Shown here piece by piece: positions 1-5,135 of a stretch of DNA of 5,135 nt. Position numbers and translations under genes: made by a program. This DNA comes from Syntrophales bacterium (lineage in GTDB: Bacteria > Desulfobacterota > Syntrophia > Syntrophales > UBA2210): positions 1-5,135 of the forward strand of contig JAUSPK010000211.1 of the NCBI GenBank assembly GCA_030655735.1, written 5' to 3'. Position 1 is the stretch's first letter. Every line of letters starts with the position of its first letter. A model generated the notes under the pieces. It ran no database searches, was not told the DNA's origin, and worked only from the letters and a program-made list of their open reading frames with translations.

Positions 1-319
1 GCAGGAGGAGGGCAAGATCAAATCTTTTTTCCTTCAGCTCATCGGCAAGGCGTATCTTTCCCCCGATCCCGTCATGCATGCCGGGACTCTGGAAGACAAT
101 AACATCGTCAATATCGGGGCAGGCCCGGTAGAGATCCACCACCCAGGGTTTTGCCAGGACCGCTATCCGTGCCCCCGGGAAGGTTTGTCGGACGGATGAC
201 ACCGCCGGAAGGCTCATAATGACATCCCCGATCCAGTTGGTCCCCCGTATCAGTATCGTTTTGATACCCTCAGGGACGATATCCCTGGATCTTCTTACCT
301 TCAGTAAAGCGTTTGTCAT
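1..319 (-). CDS. waaF: Lipopolysaccharide heptosyltransferase II, N-terminal part (cut by window edge)
   Basis: The first 106 residues of an ADP-heptose:LPS heptosyltransferase (GT9, GT-B fold), which transfers the second L-glycero-D-manno-heptose to the inner core at the cytoplasmic face of the inner membrane. The fragment reads MTNALLKVRR and then, at about residues 21-42, TILIRGTNWIGDVIMSLPAV. This is the glycine-rich N-terminal motif of the WaaF/WaaC family. Asp32 in WIGDV aligns with the catalytic Asp of WaaC (Asp13 in E. coli). A second beta-alpha unit follows (ARIAVLAKPWVVDLY, about 50-64), then a DELKEKRFDLALLL segment typical of the end of the second Rossmann repeat. The NW-GDV-MS pattern favours heptosyltransferase II over I. 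About 18 residues precede the usual family start, but no later ATG is available. The ATG overlaps the TGA of the acyltransferase gene upstream by 4 bp, so translation is probably coupled. The C-terminal two thirds lie outside the window. Confidence 0.88.
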   Translation of the reverse strand, partial: MTNALLKVRRSRDIVPEGIKTILIRGTNWIGDVIMSLPAVSSVRQTFPGARIAVLAKPWVVDLYRACPDIDDVIVFQSPGMHDGIGGKIRLADELKEKRFDLALLL

Positions 320-1227
320 TCTGGTACGGCCTGTCCTTTTGGTCTTTCAGTTATCTGTGATTTCTTGGTTTTCCATCTCTGATGGAGCCAGAACCACTGT
401 TCGGGGTGTCTCCTGACGTGTTCTTCGAGGATATTTGTAAATCTCTTTGTGTTTTCAAGGATATCTCTGTCGTAATCATCGGTCCTCACAATCTCAACCT
501 CCGGCTCGATAACTACCCGGTACCTTCCATCCCGCAGCCTGAATGCAAATGCGGGGAGGACAGGCGCACCCGTCTGGAGCGCGAGGGCGGCAAGGCCTTT
601 GGTGGTCGACGCCGGTCTGCCAAAGAAATCCACGAACACCCCCTCCGTCCATGAGACATTCTGGTCTATGAGGATACCGACGCTCTTCTGCTTGTTGAGG
701 AGCCGGACGATTCTTCTGGCTGCCCCCCCTTTGGGAAGGAGCTTGTTCCCTGTATGGCTTCTGACCCTGTCAACGATATCTCTCATCACGGGATTATCCA
801 GTTCACGGTACACGATATACAGTGGGTCAAACAGGACAGCGCAGGCGGCCGCCATAACCTCCCAGTTTCCGAAATGTCCCGTAAAGAGTAAAATGCCCTT
901 ATCCTTTTCGTAGGCCCTCACATAGTGTTCCAATCCCTCGGACTCAAACCAGTCCACCAGATTCTCCATCGTCAGGGAAGTGATATCGAAAAACTCCGCG
1001 GCGACGATTCCCAGGTGTCTGTAAGAATCCCTGGCAATCCTCGTCAGTTCAGAAATATCCTTTTCGGGAAATGCGCGCGTGAGATTGTGAAGAACGATCA
1101 GCCGGTTCTTTTCGGAAAAGTGGTAGAACAGGATGGCCAGGGCCTTGAACAGGGCCTTCCTTATTCCCAGGGGGATACCCCCGAATATGATAAAAATCGT
1201 TCTTGTTGTCAGTGTCTCTCTCTTCAT
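316..1227 (-). CDS. lpxL: Lipid A secondary acyltransferase, LpxL/HtrB family
   Basis: A lysophospholipid acyltransferase-like enzyme of about 303 residues (E. coli LpxL has 306). It is expected to transfer an acyl chain from acyl-ACP to a hydroxyacyl chain of a (Kdo)-lipid IVA-type acceptor at the inner membrane. The HX4E catalytic motif is visible as FTGHFGNWE (His118 and Glu123 from this start). It is followed by YRELDNP, the block ILIDQNVSWTEGVFVDFFGRPASTT (about 185-209) and the C-terminal HPEQWFWLHQRWKT signature. A hydrophobic N-terminal helix (TIFIIFGGIPLGIRKALFKALAILFY) probably anchors it to the membrane. Start choice: ATG 1227 forms an ATGA overlap with the lpxK stop, as at the next junction. 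A GTG at 1251 would add 8 residues, but its GAGGA abuts the start codon with no spacing. Family membership is strong. Whether the enzyme is LpxL-, LpxM- or LpxP-like in substrate order, and which acyl chain it uses, cannot be read from the sequence. Confidence 0.9.
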   Translation of the reverse strand: MKRETLTTRTIFIIFGGIPLGIRKALFKALAILFYHFSEKNRLIVLHNLTRAFPEKDISELTRIARDSYRHLGIVAAEFFDITSLTMENLVDWFESEGLEHYVRAYEKDKGILLFTGHFGNWEVMAAACAVLFDPLYIVYRELDNPVMRDIVDRVRSHTGNKLLPKGGAARRIVRLLNKQKSVGILIDQNVSWTEGVFVDFFGRPASTTKGLAALALQTGAPVLPAFAFRLRDGRYRVVIEPEVEIVRTDDYDRDILENTKRFTNILEEHVRRHPEQWFWLHQRWKTKKSQITERPKGQAVPE

Positions 1228-2303
1228 ATCTTTAACTGTGTAAATATACACTCCTCAAATGACGGACTGGAGGGAATCACCTCCATGTTAATTCTAAGCA
1301 GGTACACATCCTGGAAGAAATCAGGGAACCGGGCCAACCTGATGCCGTCCTTTTCCGTGGTCACCATAATCTGAGCACCACAATCGCGGCAGGCCGTCCG
1401 GATATGCTCAACGTCTCCTGCGGTATACACATGATGATCCGGGAAGGAAACAAACGAGGCAATCTCCCCGCACAGGGGTTCCAGTATCTTTCGGAAACCG
1501 TCCGGCTGCGCTATGCCTGAAAATGCGCATACCCTCTTTTCCTTCAGGTATCCGAGCTGGAAGATATCATGCGCCCGTCCTTTCACAAGATCAACCGGTC
1601 TTCGGCGGCTGCTAAAAACGGGAACCTGAGGGATTTCCCCTCGAGGAGGATCGCCTGCCTCTACCGTTGAAGTCATTATCACCATGTCGGCCCTGCGCAG
1701 GGCCCTCAGCGGCTCACGCAGCCCCCCGCGCGGAAGTATAAACCCGTTTCCGAAGGGGCGCTCACTGTCTAAGAGAACTATGTTGATATCCCGGGACAGA
1801 CGGCGGTGTTGGAATCCGTCATCAAGAATCAGTACGTCCGCGCCGAAGCGTTCAACGGCTACCCTTCCCGTAAGAGACCTTTCCTTGCCGACAATGACGG
1901 GAACATCCCTCACCCTCTCGGCCATCAGCACGGGTTCATCCCCCGCCTCATCCGGCCCCATCAGTATATCATGCCCGTCCGACACCACGCTTGCGGGTCC
2001 CTGTCCTTCTCTCTTTCCCCCATACCCTCTGCTCAGTATGGCCGGTCGGTACCCCTCCCGTTTGAGCATGCCGGCAAGCATGATGACCATGGGGGTCTTC
2101 CCGGTGCCTCCGACGGTTATATTTCCCACACTGATAACCTTGCATCCCATCCTCTGCGCCGCGAATATGCCTGCATCATAAAAAAAATTGCGGAGGCTTA
2201 CAATGCCGCGATACACAAGGGAGGCTAGCAAAAGCGGCAAATACCGCAACAGCCTTCTGTCGTCACGAAATATCCGGGAAGCAACATCGTTTAGTTTTGC
2301 CAT
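1224..2303 (-). CDS. lpxK: Tetraacyldisaccharide 4'-kinase
   Basis: Phosphorylates the 4' position of the tetraacyldisaccharide 1-phosphate with ATP to give lipid IVA, at the cytoplasmic face of the inner membrane. From ATG 2303 the protein has 359 residues (E. coli LpxK has 328). A hydrophobic N-terminal helix (LRYLPLLLASLVYRGIVSL, about 19-37) fits the known membrane anchor. The family P-loop GNITVGGTGKTP is at 60-71, then SRGYGGK (about 91-97), DEPVL (about 122-126; the family's catalytic acidic pair), DDGFQHRRL (about 161-169), the LPRGGLREP loop, FPDHH (about 287-291; the His thought to act with the acidic pair) and TTEKDG. The frame stays open upstream to a TTG at 2375 (383 residues). 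The extra 24 residues look unlike the family, and the TTG would lie just upstream of the start predicted from the candidate promoter, so ATG 2303 is preferred although its Shine-Dalgarno is weak. The TGA stop overlaps the lpxL ATG by 4 bp. Confidence 0.93.
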   Translation of the reverse strand: MAKLNDVASRIFRDDRRLLRYLPLLLASLVYRGIVSLRNFFYDAGIFAAQRMGCKVISVGNITVGGTGKTPMVIMLAGMLKREGYRPAILSRGYGGKREGQGPASVVSDGHDILMGPDEAGDEPVLMAERVRDVPVIVGKERSLTGRVAVERFGADVLILDDGFQHRRLSRDINIVLLDSERPFGNGFILPRGGLREPLRALRRADMVIMTSTVEAGDPPRGEIPQVPVFSSRRRPVDLVKGRAHDIFQLGYLKEKRVCAFSGIAQPDGFRKILEPLCGEIASFVSFPDHHVYTAGDVEHIRTACRDCGAQIMVTTEKDGIRLARFPDFFQDVYLLRINMEVIPSSPSFEECIFTQLKI

Positions 2304-2375
2304 ATTGGGCTCGCCACTGACGGTCTCGTAAAACGTTTCATTATCCCGGCTATTAGGAATAATAAGAGGAACCAA

Positions 2376-2404
2376 CGTATAGCGGTCTAAAAACGAGGGT
2401 CCAA
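2376..2404 (-). promoter_or_regulatory. Candidate sigma70-type promoter for lpxK-lpxL-waaF
   Basis: In the 133-bp spacer between lpxB and lpxK the minus strand shows TTGGAC (2404-2399), 17 bp, then TATACG (2381-2376). The spacing is ideal, but the hexamers match the consensus only at 3/6 and 4/6. A start near 2369 would give a leader of about 65 nt before the lpxK ATG at 2303. The rest of the spacer has no ORF and no U-tract terminator. Such matches arise by chance, so this is only a candidate internal promoter. Confidence 0.22.
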
Positions 2405-2421
2405 CGGTTCAATGATTTTTC

Positions 2422-2435
2422 AACCTGAAACCTGA
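2422..2435. repeat. Tandem heptamer AACCTGA x2
   Basis: Two perfect adjoining copies of AACCTGA (TCAGGTT on the minus strand) begin 2 bp beyond the lpxB stop codon. They sit about 60 bp upstream of the start predicted from the candidate lpxK promoter, a position that would suit an activator site. The repeat is directly visible. A function is speculation, and two 7-mers side by side may be chance. Confidence 0.4.
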
Positions 2436-2436
2436 G

Positions 2437-3597
2437 TTACCCTATCATCTCGCATGCGAGATGAGCCGCTCGTTGAGACGCCCCTGGGCCCCCCAGCATG
2501 GCGCCCACGGCCTGCAGATCCCTCTTCATTCCCTCCATTCTGGAGCGACTGGTAAGGATATCGGTCACTTCATCAGCCATTCTTTCGGGCGTTGCCTCCC
2601 CCTGTATGAGTTCGGGAACGATCCTCCTGCCCGCTATCAGGTTGACCAGACCAATATGATCAATGTGAACAAGCATCCTCCCAATAATATATGAGATGGG
2701 GGAAACCTTGTAGACGATAATCATGGGCACACCGAGAAGCGCCGTCTCCAGAGTGGCCGTCCCTGAGGCCACGACAGCGACATCGGCCACACCGACAACA
2801 TCATACACATCTCCCTGCGTGATTCTGATCTCAACCTCCTGCCGACCCACCAGTCCCTGAACAAGATCGTAGGGAAGGGTTTCCGCGAGGGGGAGAACAA
2901 ACTGGATGGCAGGGATTCTTTCCTTCAGGGTCGCTGCCATCTCGAGCATTGAAGGGAGGAGACGGGTCACCTCGCCCTTTCTGCTTCCGGGCATCAGAGC
3001 CACTGTCGTCAGGCCTTCCTGCAATCCGAATTTCTTCAGCGCCTCTCCGCGCGCATACGTCCTTTTGACCGTATCCAAGAGCGGATTACCGACGAACCGG
3101 GCGTCCAAGTCTACCGCTTTATAGACCTCCTCTTCAAAGGGGAGTATCAGCGCCATACGGTCTACATATTGTTCGAGGGTGTATATCCTCTTCTTCCTCC
3201 ATGCCCATACCTTGGGACTGATATAGTAAAAGACCTTGATCCCATTCTCGCTTGCAAACTTTGCCAGGGAAAGATTGAAGCCCGGATAATCTATCAGGAT
3301 CAGGAGCCCTGGTCTGGATTGTTTCAGTGATCTTTTAAGCTCGCGCCTGACCTTGAGGATAAAGCCCAACCGGGGCAGAATCTCGGTGACTCCCATAACG
3401 GCCATCTCGGACGAATGGGCAAGCAGACGGACACCGGCCTCTTTCATCCTTTCGCCCCCCACTCCGCAGAAGGACAGTCCGGGGCTGATACTGCGCATCG
3501 CCCTGACAAGCTGAGCCCCGTGCAGGTCGCCCGACGCCTCCCCCGCTATGATCATTATGGTAGTTTTTTCTGGTTGCATGATTCCGGGATTATCCAT
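2437..3597 (-). CDS. lpxB: Lipid-A-disaccharide synthase
   Basis: An inverting glycosyltransferase (GT19, GT-B fold) that joins UDP-2,3-diacylglucosamine to 2,3-diacylglucosamine 1-phosphate (lipid X), giving the beta-1,6 disaccharide 1-phosphate and UDP. It acts as a peripheral membrane protein. Its 386 residues match the family (E. coli 382). Visible blocks in order: MIIAGEASGDLHGAQL (15-30), MAVMGVTEILPRL (65-77), LIDYPGFN (101-108, with Asp103 aligning to E. coli Asp98), YYISPKVWAWRKKR (124-137), ILPFEE (151-156), LMPGSRKGEV (201-210, with Arg206 aligning to E. coli Arg201), ASGTATLET (277-285) and GLVNLIAGRRIVPELIQ (316-332). ATG 3597 lacks a clear Shine-Dalgarno. ATG 3579 (MQPEKTTIM) has a weak GGA at suitable spacing and is a real alternative that would remove six residues. 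A 185-bp spacer separates the gene from lpxA. The last codons lie inside a perfect palindrome. Confidence 0.95.
   Translation of the reverse strand: MDNPGIMQPEKTTIMIIAGEASGDLHGAQLVRAMRSISPGLSFCGVGGERMKEAGVRLLAHSSEMAVMGVTEILPRLGFILKVRRELKRSLKQSRPGLLILIDYPGFNLSLAKFASENGIKVFYYISPKVWAWRKKRIYTLEQYVDRMALILPFEEEVYKAVDLDARFVGNPLLDTVKRTYARGEALKKFGLQEGLTTVALMPGSRKGEVTRLLPSMLEMAATLKERIPAIQFVLPLAETLPYDLVQGLVGRQEVEIRITQGDVYDVVGVADVAVVASGTATLETALLGVPMIIVYKVSPISYIIGRMLVHIDHIGLVNLIAGRRIVPELIQGEATPERMADEVTDILTSRSRMEGMKRDLQAVGAMLGGPGASQRAAHLACEMIG
2445..2464. repeat. Perfect 20-bp palindrome at the 3' end of lpxB
   Basis: The arm TCATCTCGCA is followed immediately by its exact reverse complement TGCGAGATGA, centred between 2454 and 2455. 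It lies in the last codons of lpxB (Ala-His-Leu-Ala-Cys-Glu-Met region), about 6 bp before the stop. As RNA it could form an 8-bp stem with a CAUG loop. No U run follows on the minus strand, so it does not look like a Rho-independent terminator. It could be an mRNA-end hairpin, a protein binding site or chance. Confidence 0.6.
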
Positions 3598-3782
3598 ACC
3601 GTGAGATGAAAGACAAAGCTGGGAGGGGTAATAAGGTAGAAACGATCAAGGCAAACCGGATGCCCCCTCTTCTTTTCTCCTTTCCACCCGCGCCTCCTCC
3701 ATGCTCACACCTCTGTAACCAGTAATCGAGAATCCCGGTTAAAACATAGAGAGGACAATAAGATGGCAAACTCGCGTAAGGG
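3598..3782. other. lpxA-lpxB intergenic spacer with polypurine tract
   Basis: This 185-bp spacer is the longest gap in the cluster. On the plus strand, 3663-3685 is an unbroken run of 23 pyrimidines, and 35 of the 38 bases in 3663-3700 are pyrimidines, so the transcript would carry a long polypurine stretch. A possible small ORF lies at 3702-3646. Just downstream of lpxA, TAACCGG pairs imperfectly with CTGGTTA around a loop of about 12 nt (near 3716-3742), but no U tract follows. No remnant of lpxI or of a sugar oxidoreductase gene could be recognised in any minus-strand frame. Confidence 0.5.
3646..3702 (-). CDS. Possible 18-codon leader ORF upstream of lpxB
   Basis: The short frame MEEARVERRKEEGASGLP ends in TGA 48 nt before the lpxB ATG. 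What makes it notable is its ribosome binding site: AGAGGTG (3714-3708) lies 5 nt before the ATG and is better than any Shine-Dalgarno seen for lpxB itself. The peptide is strongly charged, with many Glu and Arg, as expected from translating the polypurine tract, so its composition is not evidence of selection. It has no recognisable family. It may be a regulatory upstream ORF, a real small protein or a coincidence. Confidence 0.22.
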   Translation of the reverse strand: MEEARVERRKEEGASGLP

Positions 3783-4565
3783 CTACCGGCAGACTCCCCT
3801 TTCGGCTTTCTCGATGAATTCTACAAAGTGATCCACCTCGGGTGAATCCTTGATCTCCTCCCGTATCTTTTCCGCAGCCGTGGAGAGCAGTAGTGACGAC
3901 CGGAAGATTATCCGGTACGCCTTTTTCAGGCACCCCACCGTCTCCTCCGAAAATCCCCGTCTATTTAAACCGATACGATTGAGACCATACACCCGGGCAT
4001 GATTGCCGGCAACCGTCACATACGGAGGAACATCCTGCGTTACCACGGATGCCCCGCTGATCATGGCATGGCAGCCAATACGGGTGAATTGATGAACACC
4101 CGACAGCCCCCCTATGATGGCATAATCTTCAACATGTATATGCCCCGCCAGGTTGGCGGCATTCGCCATGACGATATTACTACCCAGCTTGCAGTTATGG
4201 GCCACGTGACAATATGCCATCAGGAGATTATTGTCTCCGATACAGGTCATGGCTATATCGGCAGCCGTCGCCCGGTGTATGGTGACAAACTCCCGGATCG
4301 TATTGTTATTGCCGATGACAACCCCGCATTTCTCCCCCTTGAACTTCAAATCCTGGGGGGGAGCACCGATGGACGCGAACTGGAATATGCGACAGTTGTC
4401 CCCTATCTTCGTGGGACCTTCTATCACGGCATGCGGGCCTATGGTGGTCCCCTTCCCTATCTGTACATCCTCACCTATAATACTGTACGGACCTATCTCA
4501 ACATTCTCTTCAACAACAGCCTGGGACGACACAATGGCCGTGGGGTGGATACCCATAATCTCCAT
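3783..4565 (-). CDS. lpxA: UDP-N-acetylglucosamine 3-O-acyltransferase
   Basis: A soluble homotrimeric enzyme that starts lipid A synthesis by moving an (R)-3-hydroxyacyl chain from acyl-ACP to O3 of UDP-GlcNAc. The length, 260 residues, matches E. coli (262). Residues from about 7 to 185 are hexapeptide repeats ([I/V]G-type) forming a left-handed beta-helix. A helical C-terminal domain follows ([22 protein letters not shown] onward). Conserved blocks are HPTAIV (7-12), [21 protein letters not shown] (95-100), [14 protein letters not shown] (112-125), [13 protein letters not shown] and GVHQF (156-160). With a constant offset of two residues, His123 aligns with the E. coli catalytic base His125, and His120, His142 and His158 align with His122, His144 and His160. 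Gly171 aligns with the chain-length ruler Gly173. ATG 4565 is only 2 nt from AAGGAG, whereas ATG 4556 (MGIHPTAIV) is 11 nt away, so either start is possible. Upstream, lpxD ends 25 bp away with no fabZ between. Confidence 0.96.
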   Translation of the reverse strand: MEIMGIHPTAIVSSQAVVEENVEIGPYSIIGEDVQIGKGTTIGPHAVIEGPTKIGDNCRIFQFASIGAPPQDLKFKGEKCGVVIGNNNTIREFVTIHRATAADIAMTCIGDNNLLMAYCHVAHNCKLGSNIVMANAANLAGHIHVEDYAIIGGLSGVHQFTRIGCHAMISGASVVTQDVPPYVTVAGNHARVYGLNRIGLNRRGFSEETVGCLKKAYRIIFRSSLLLSTAAEKIREEIKDSPEVDHFVEFIEKAERGVCR

Positions 4566-4567
4566 TA

Positions 4568-4573
4568 CTCCTT
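4568..4573 (-). promoter_or_regulatory. lpxA ribosome binding site
   Basis: AAGGAG lies on the minus strand in the 25-bp gap after lpxD. It is 2 nt from ATG 4565 and 11 nt from the in-frame ATG 4556, so neither spacing is ideal and the site does not settle the start. The short gap supports co-transcription of lpxD and lpxA. Confidence 0.6.
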
Positions 4574-4590
4574 ATTATCACCAGGATAAA

Positions 4591-5135
4591 CTATTTTTCC
4601 GTTCCTTTTATCTTCTCTTCCAGCTTTGCTACCCTTTTAAGTAGAGAGTTGACGGCCTTTCTCATCTCGGGCAGGTACGGCCTGCACGCCTGTGCCCGGA
4701 GCCACGAAAGGTGTGGCATGAGGGGAGTTCCTGATACTATCTGGTTGGGAGAGACATCTTCGTGAACACCCGACTGACCTCCGACCATGACATTGTCTCC
4801 GATGGTGATGTGCCCGGCGACGCCGACCTGTCCCCCCAGTATCACACTCTCCCCCAGTTTTGTGCTGCCGGCGATGCCGGCCTGTGCGACGATAATAGAG
4901 TTTTGACCGATGACGACATTGTGGGCGATCTGCACCAGGTTATCGATCTTGACCCCCTTCTGTATCCAGGTCTTCCCCAAGGTCCCCCGATCTATCGTGG
5001 TGTTTGCCCCGACCTCGACATCATCATCTATCTGCACGATTCCCACTTGCGGTATCTTGCGGTTATCGGCCCCCGGATTTGCAAAACCGAATCCGTCCGC
5101 CCCCACAATGACCCCCGCGTGAAGAATCACCCGTT
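4591..5135 (-). CDS. lpxD: UDP-3-O-acylglucosamine N-acyltransferase, C-terminal part (cut by window edge)
   Basis: The third enzyme of lipid A synthesis. It transfers an (R)-3-hydroxyacyl chain from acyl-ACP to the 2-amino group of UDP-3-O-acylglucosamine and works as a soluble homotrimer. About 180 C-terminal residues are visible; E. coli LpxD has 341, so the uridine-binding domain and the early coils lie off the right edge. Counting from the GTG at 5130 as residue 1, the hexapeptide beta-helix shows GADGFGFAN (10-18), TTIDRGTLG (44-52), [14 protein letters not shown] (62-75) and [13 protein letters not shown] (99-111). His70 and His107 align without gaps with E. coli catalytic His239 and conserved His276. 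The C-terminal helices ([21 protein letters not shown]) form the usual coil. Gly121 occupies the place of E. coli Met290, the proposed acyl-chain ruler. The frame continues to the edge (Arg before Val), so GTG 5130 is an internal codon and not the start. The TAG stop is at 4593-4591. Confidence 0.95.
   Translation of the reverse strand, partial: RVILHAGVIVGADGFGFANPGADNRKIPQVGIVQIDDDVEVGANTTIDRGTLGKTWIQKGVKIDNLVQIAHNVVIGQNSIIVAQAGIAGSTKLGESVILGGQVGVAGHITIGDNVMVGGQSGVHEDVSPNQIVSGTPLMPHLSWLRAQACRPYLPEMRKAVNSLLKRVAKLEEKIKGTEK

Noticed and set aside
1238..1251. Near-palindrome GTGTA-AATA-TACAC at the lpxK/lpxL junction
   Set aside because: Only 5-bp arms, located inside the lpxK coding end, with no clear promoter beside it; likely chance.
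219..1374. Plus-strand open frames opposite lpxL and the end of lpxK (219-416, 382-654, 599-913, 925-1374)
   Set aside because: They run antisense to well-supported conserved genes, have no family-like motifs and no convincing ribosome binding sites.
1684..2228. Overlapping plus-strand frames of 165 and 140 codons opposite lpxK
   Set aside because: Ser/Pro/Arg-rich shadow translations of the kinase gene, with no recognisable domain.
3716..3742. Weak stem (TAACCGG with CTGGTTA) downstream of lpxA as a terminator
   Set aside because: Seven pairs including a G-U, a loop of about 12 nt and no following U tract; it does not meet the form of an intrinsic terminator.
3753..3778. TTGCCA and TATGTT promoter-like pair just after lpxA
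   Set aside because: The hexamers are fair, but the spacer is only 15 bp, too short for a convincing sigma70 promoter.
3598..3797. Minus-strand frame open across the whole lpxA-lpxB spacer, with a hydrophobic tail like IRFALIVSTLLPLPALSF
   Set aside because: It opens after a TAG inside lpxA, has only TTG-type starts without a ribosome binding site, and resembles no lpxI or oxidoreductase remnant.
3739..3933. Minus-strand 64-codon frame overlapping the 3' end of lpxA
   Set aside because: Out-of-frame shadow of the LpxA C-terminal domain, with no Shine-Dalgarno and no domain features.
3999..4644. Plus-strand frames of 196 and 137 codons opposite lpxA
   Set aside because: The 196-codon frame is long, but it mirrors the hexapeptide-repeat coding periodicity and the opposite strand is clearly LpxA.

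Overview
The window is the middle of a Gram-negative lipid A and inner-core lipopolysaccharide (LPS) biosynthesis cluster. All convincing genes lie on the minus strand, so transcription runs from high to low coordinates. In that order they are: lpxD (3' part, cut by the right edge), lpxA, lpxB, lpxK, an lpxL/htrB-type acyltransferase, and waaF/rfaF-type heptosyltransferase II (5' part, cut by the left edge). Base composition looks uniform and moderately GC-rich. I see no transposase, phage gene, tRNA, rRNA or CRISPR array. The gene set, the sequence style (for example MIIAGEASGD in LpxB and the DFFGRPASTT loop in LpxL) and the order suggest a Desulfobacterota (former Deltaproteobacteria) member, perhaps Syntrophales-like. 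This taxonomic reading is an inference, and Nitrospirota or another diderm phylum cannot be excluded.

Layout. Positions 5135-4591 hold the left-handed beta-helix and C-terminal coil of LpxD. A 25-bp gap with an AAGGAG ribosome binding site leads into lpxA (4565-3783). A 185-bp spacer follows; it has a long polypurine tract and a possible 18-codon leader ORF with a good Shine-Dalgarno sequence. lpxB (3597-2437) ends inside a perfect 20-bp palindrome. A 133-bp spacer next to it holds a tandem heptamer and a weak promoter-like pair. lpxK (2303-1224), lpxL (1227-316) and waaF (319 to the left edge) are joined by two 4-bp ATGA stop/start overlaps, so these three form a tightly coupled translational unit.

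How they work together. LpxA adds a 3-hydroxyacyl chain to O3 of UDP-GlcNAc. After deacetylation by LpxC (not in the window), LpxD adds the N2 chain. After UDP-diacylglucosamine hydrolysis by LpxH, LpxI or LpxG (not in the window), LpxB joins two units into the disaccharide 1-phosphate, and LpxK phosphorylates the 4' position. WaaA (not in the window) adds Kdo, the LpxL-like enzyme adds a secondary acyl chain, and WaaF adds the second heptose of the inner core.

This is mostly an ordinary housekeeping region. The points worth a second look are the compact gene order (no fabZ between lpxD and lpxA, no lpxI between lpxA and lpxB, no msbA or waaA between lpxB and lpxK), the predicted acyl-chain ruler residues of LpxA and LpxD, and small non-coding structures in the two spacers. 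I found no evidence of a previously undescribed system.
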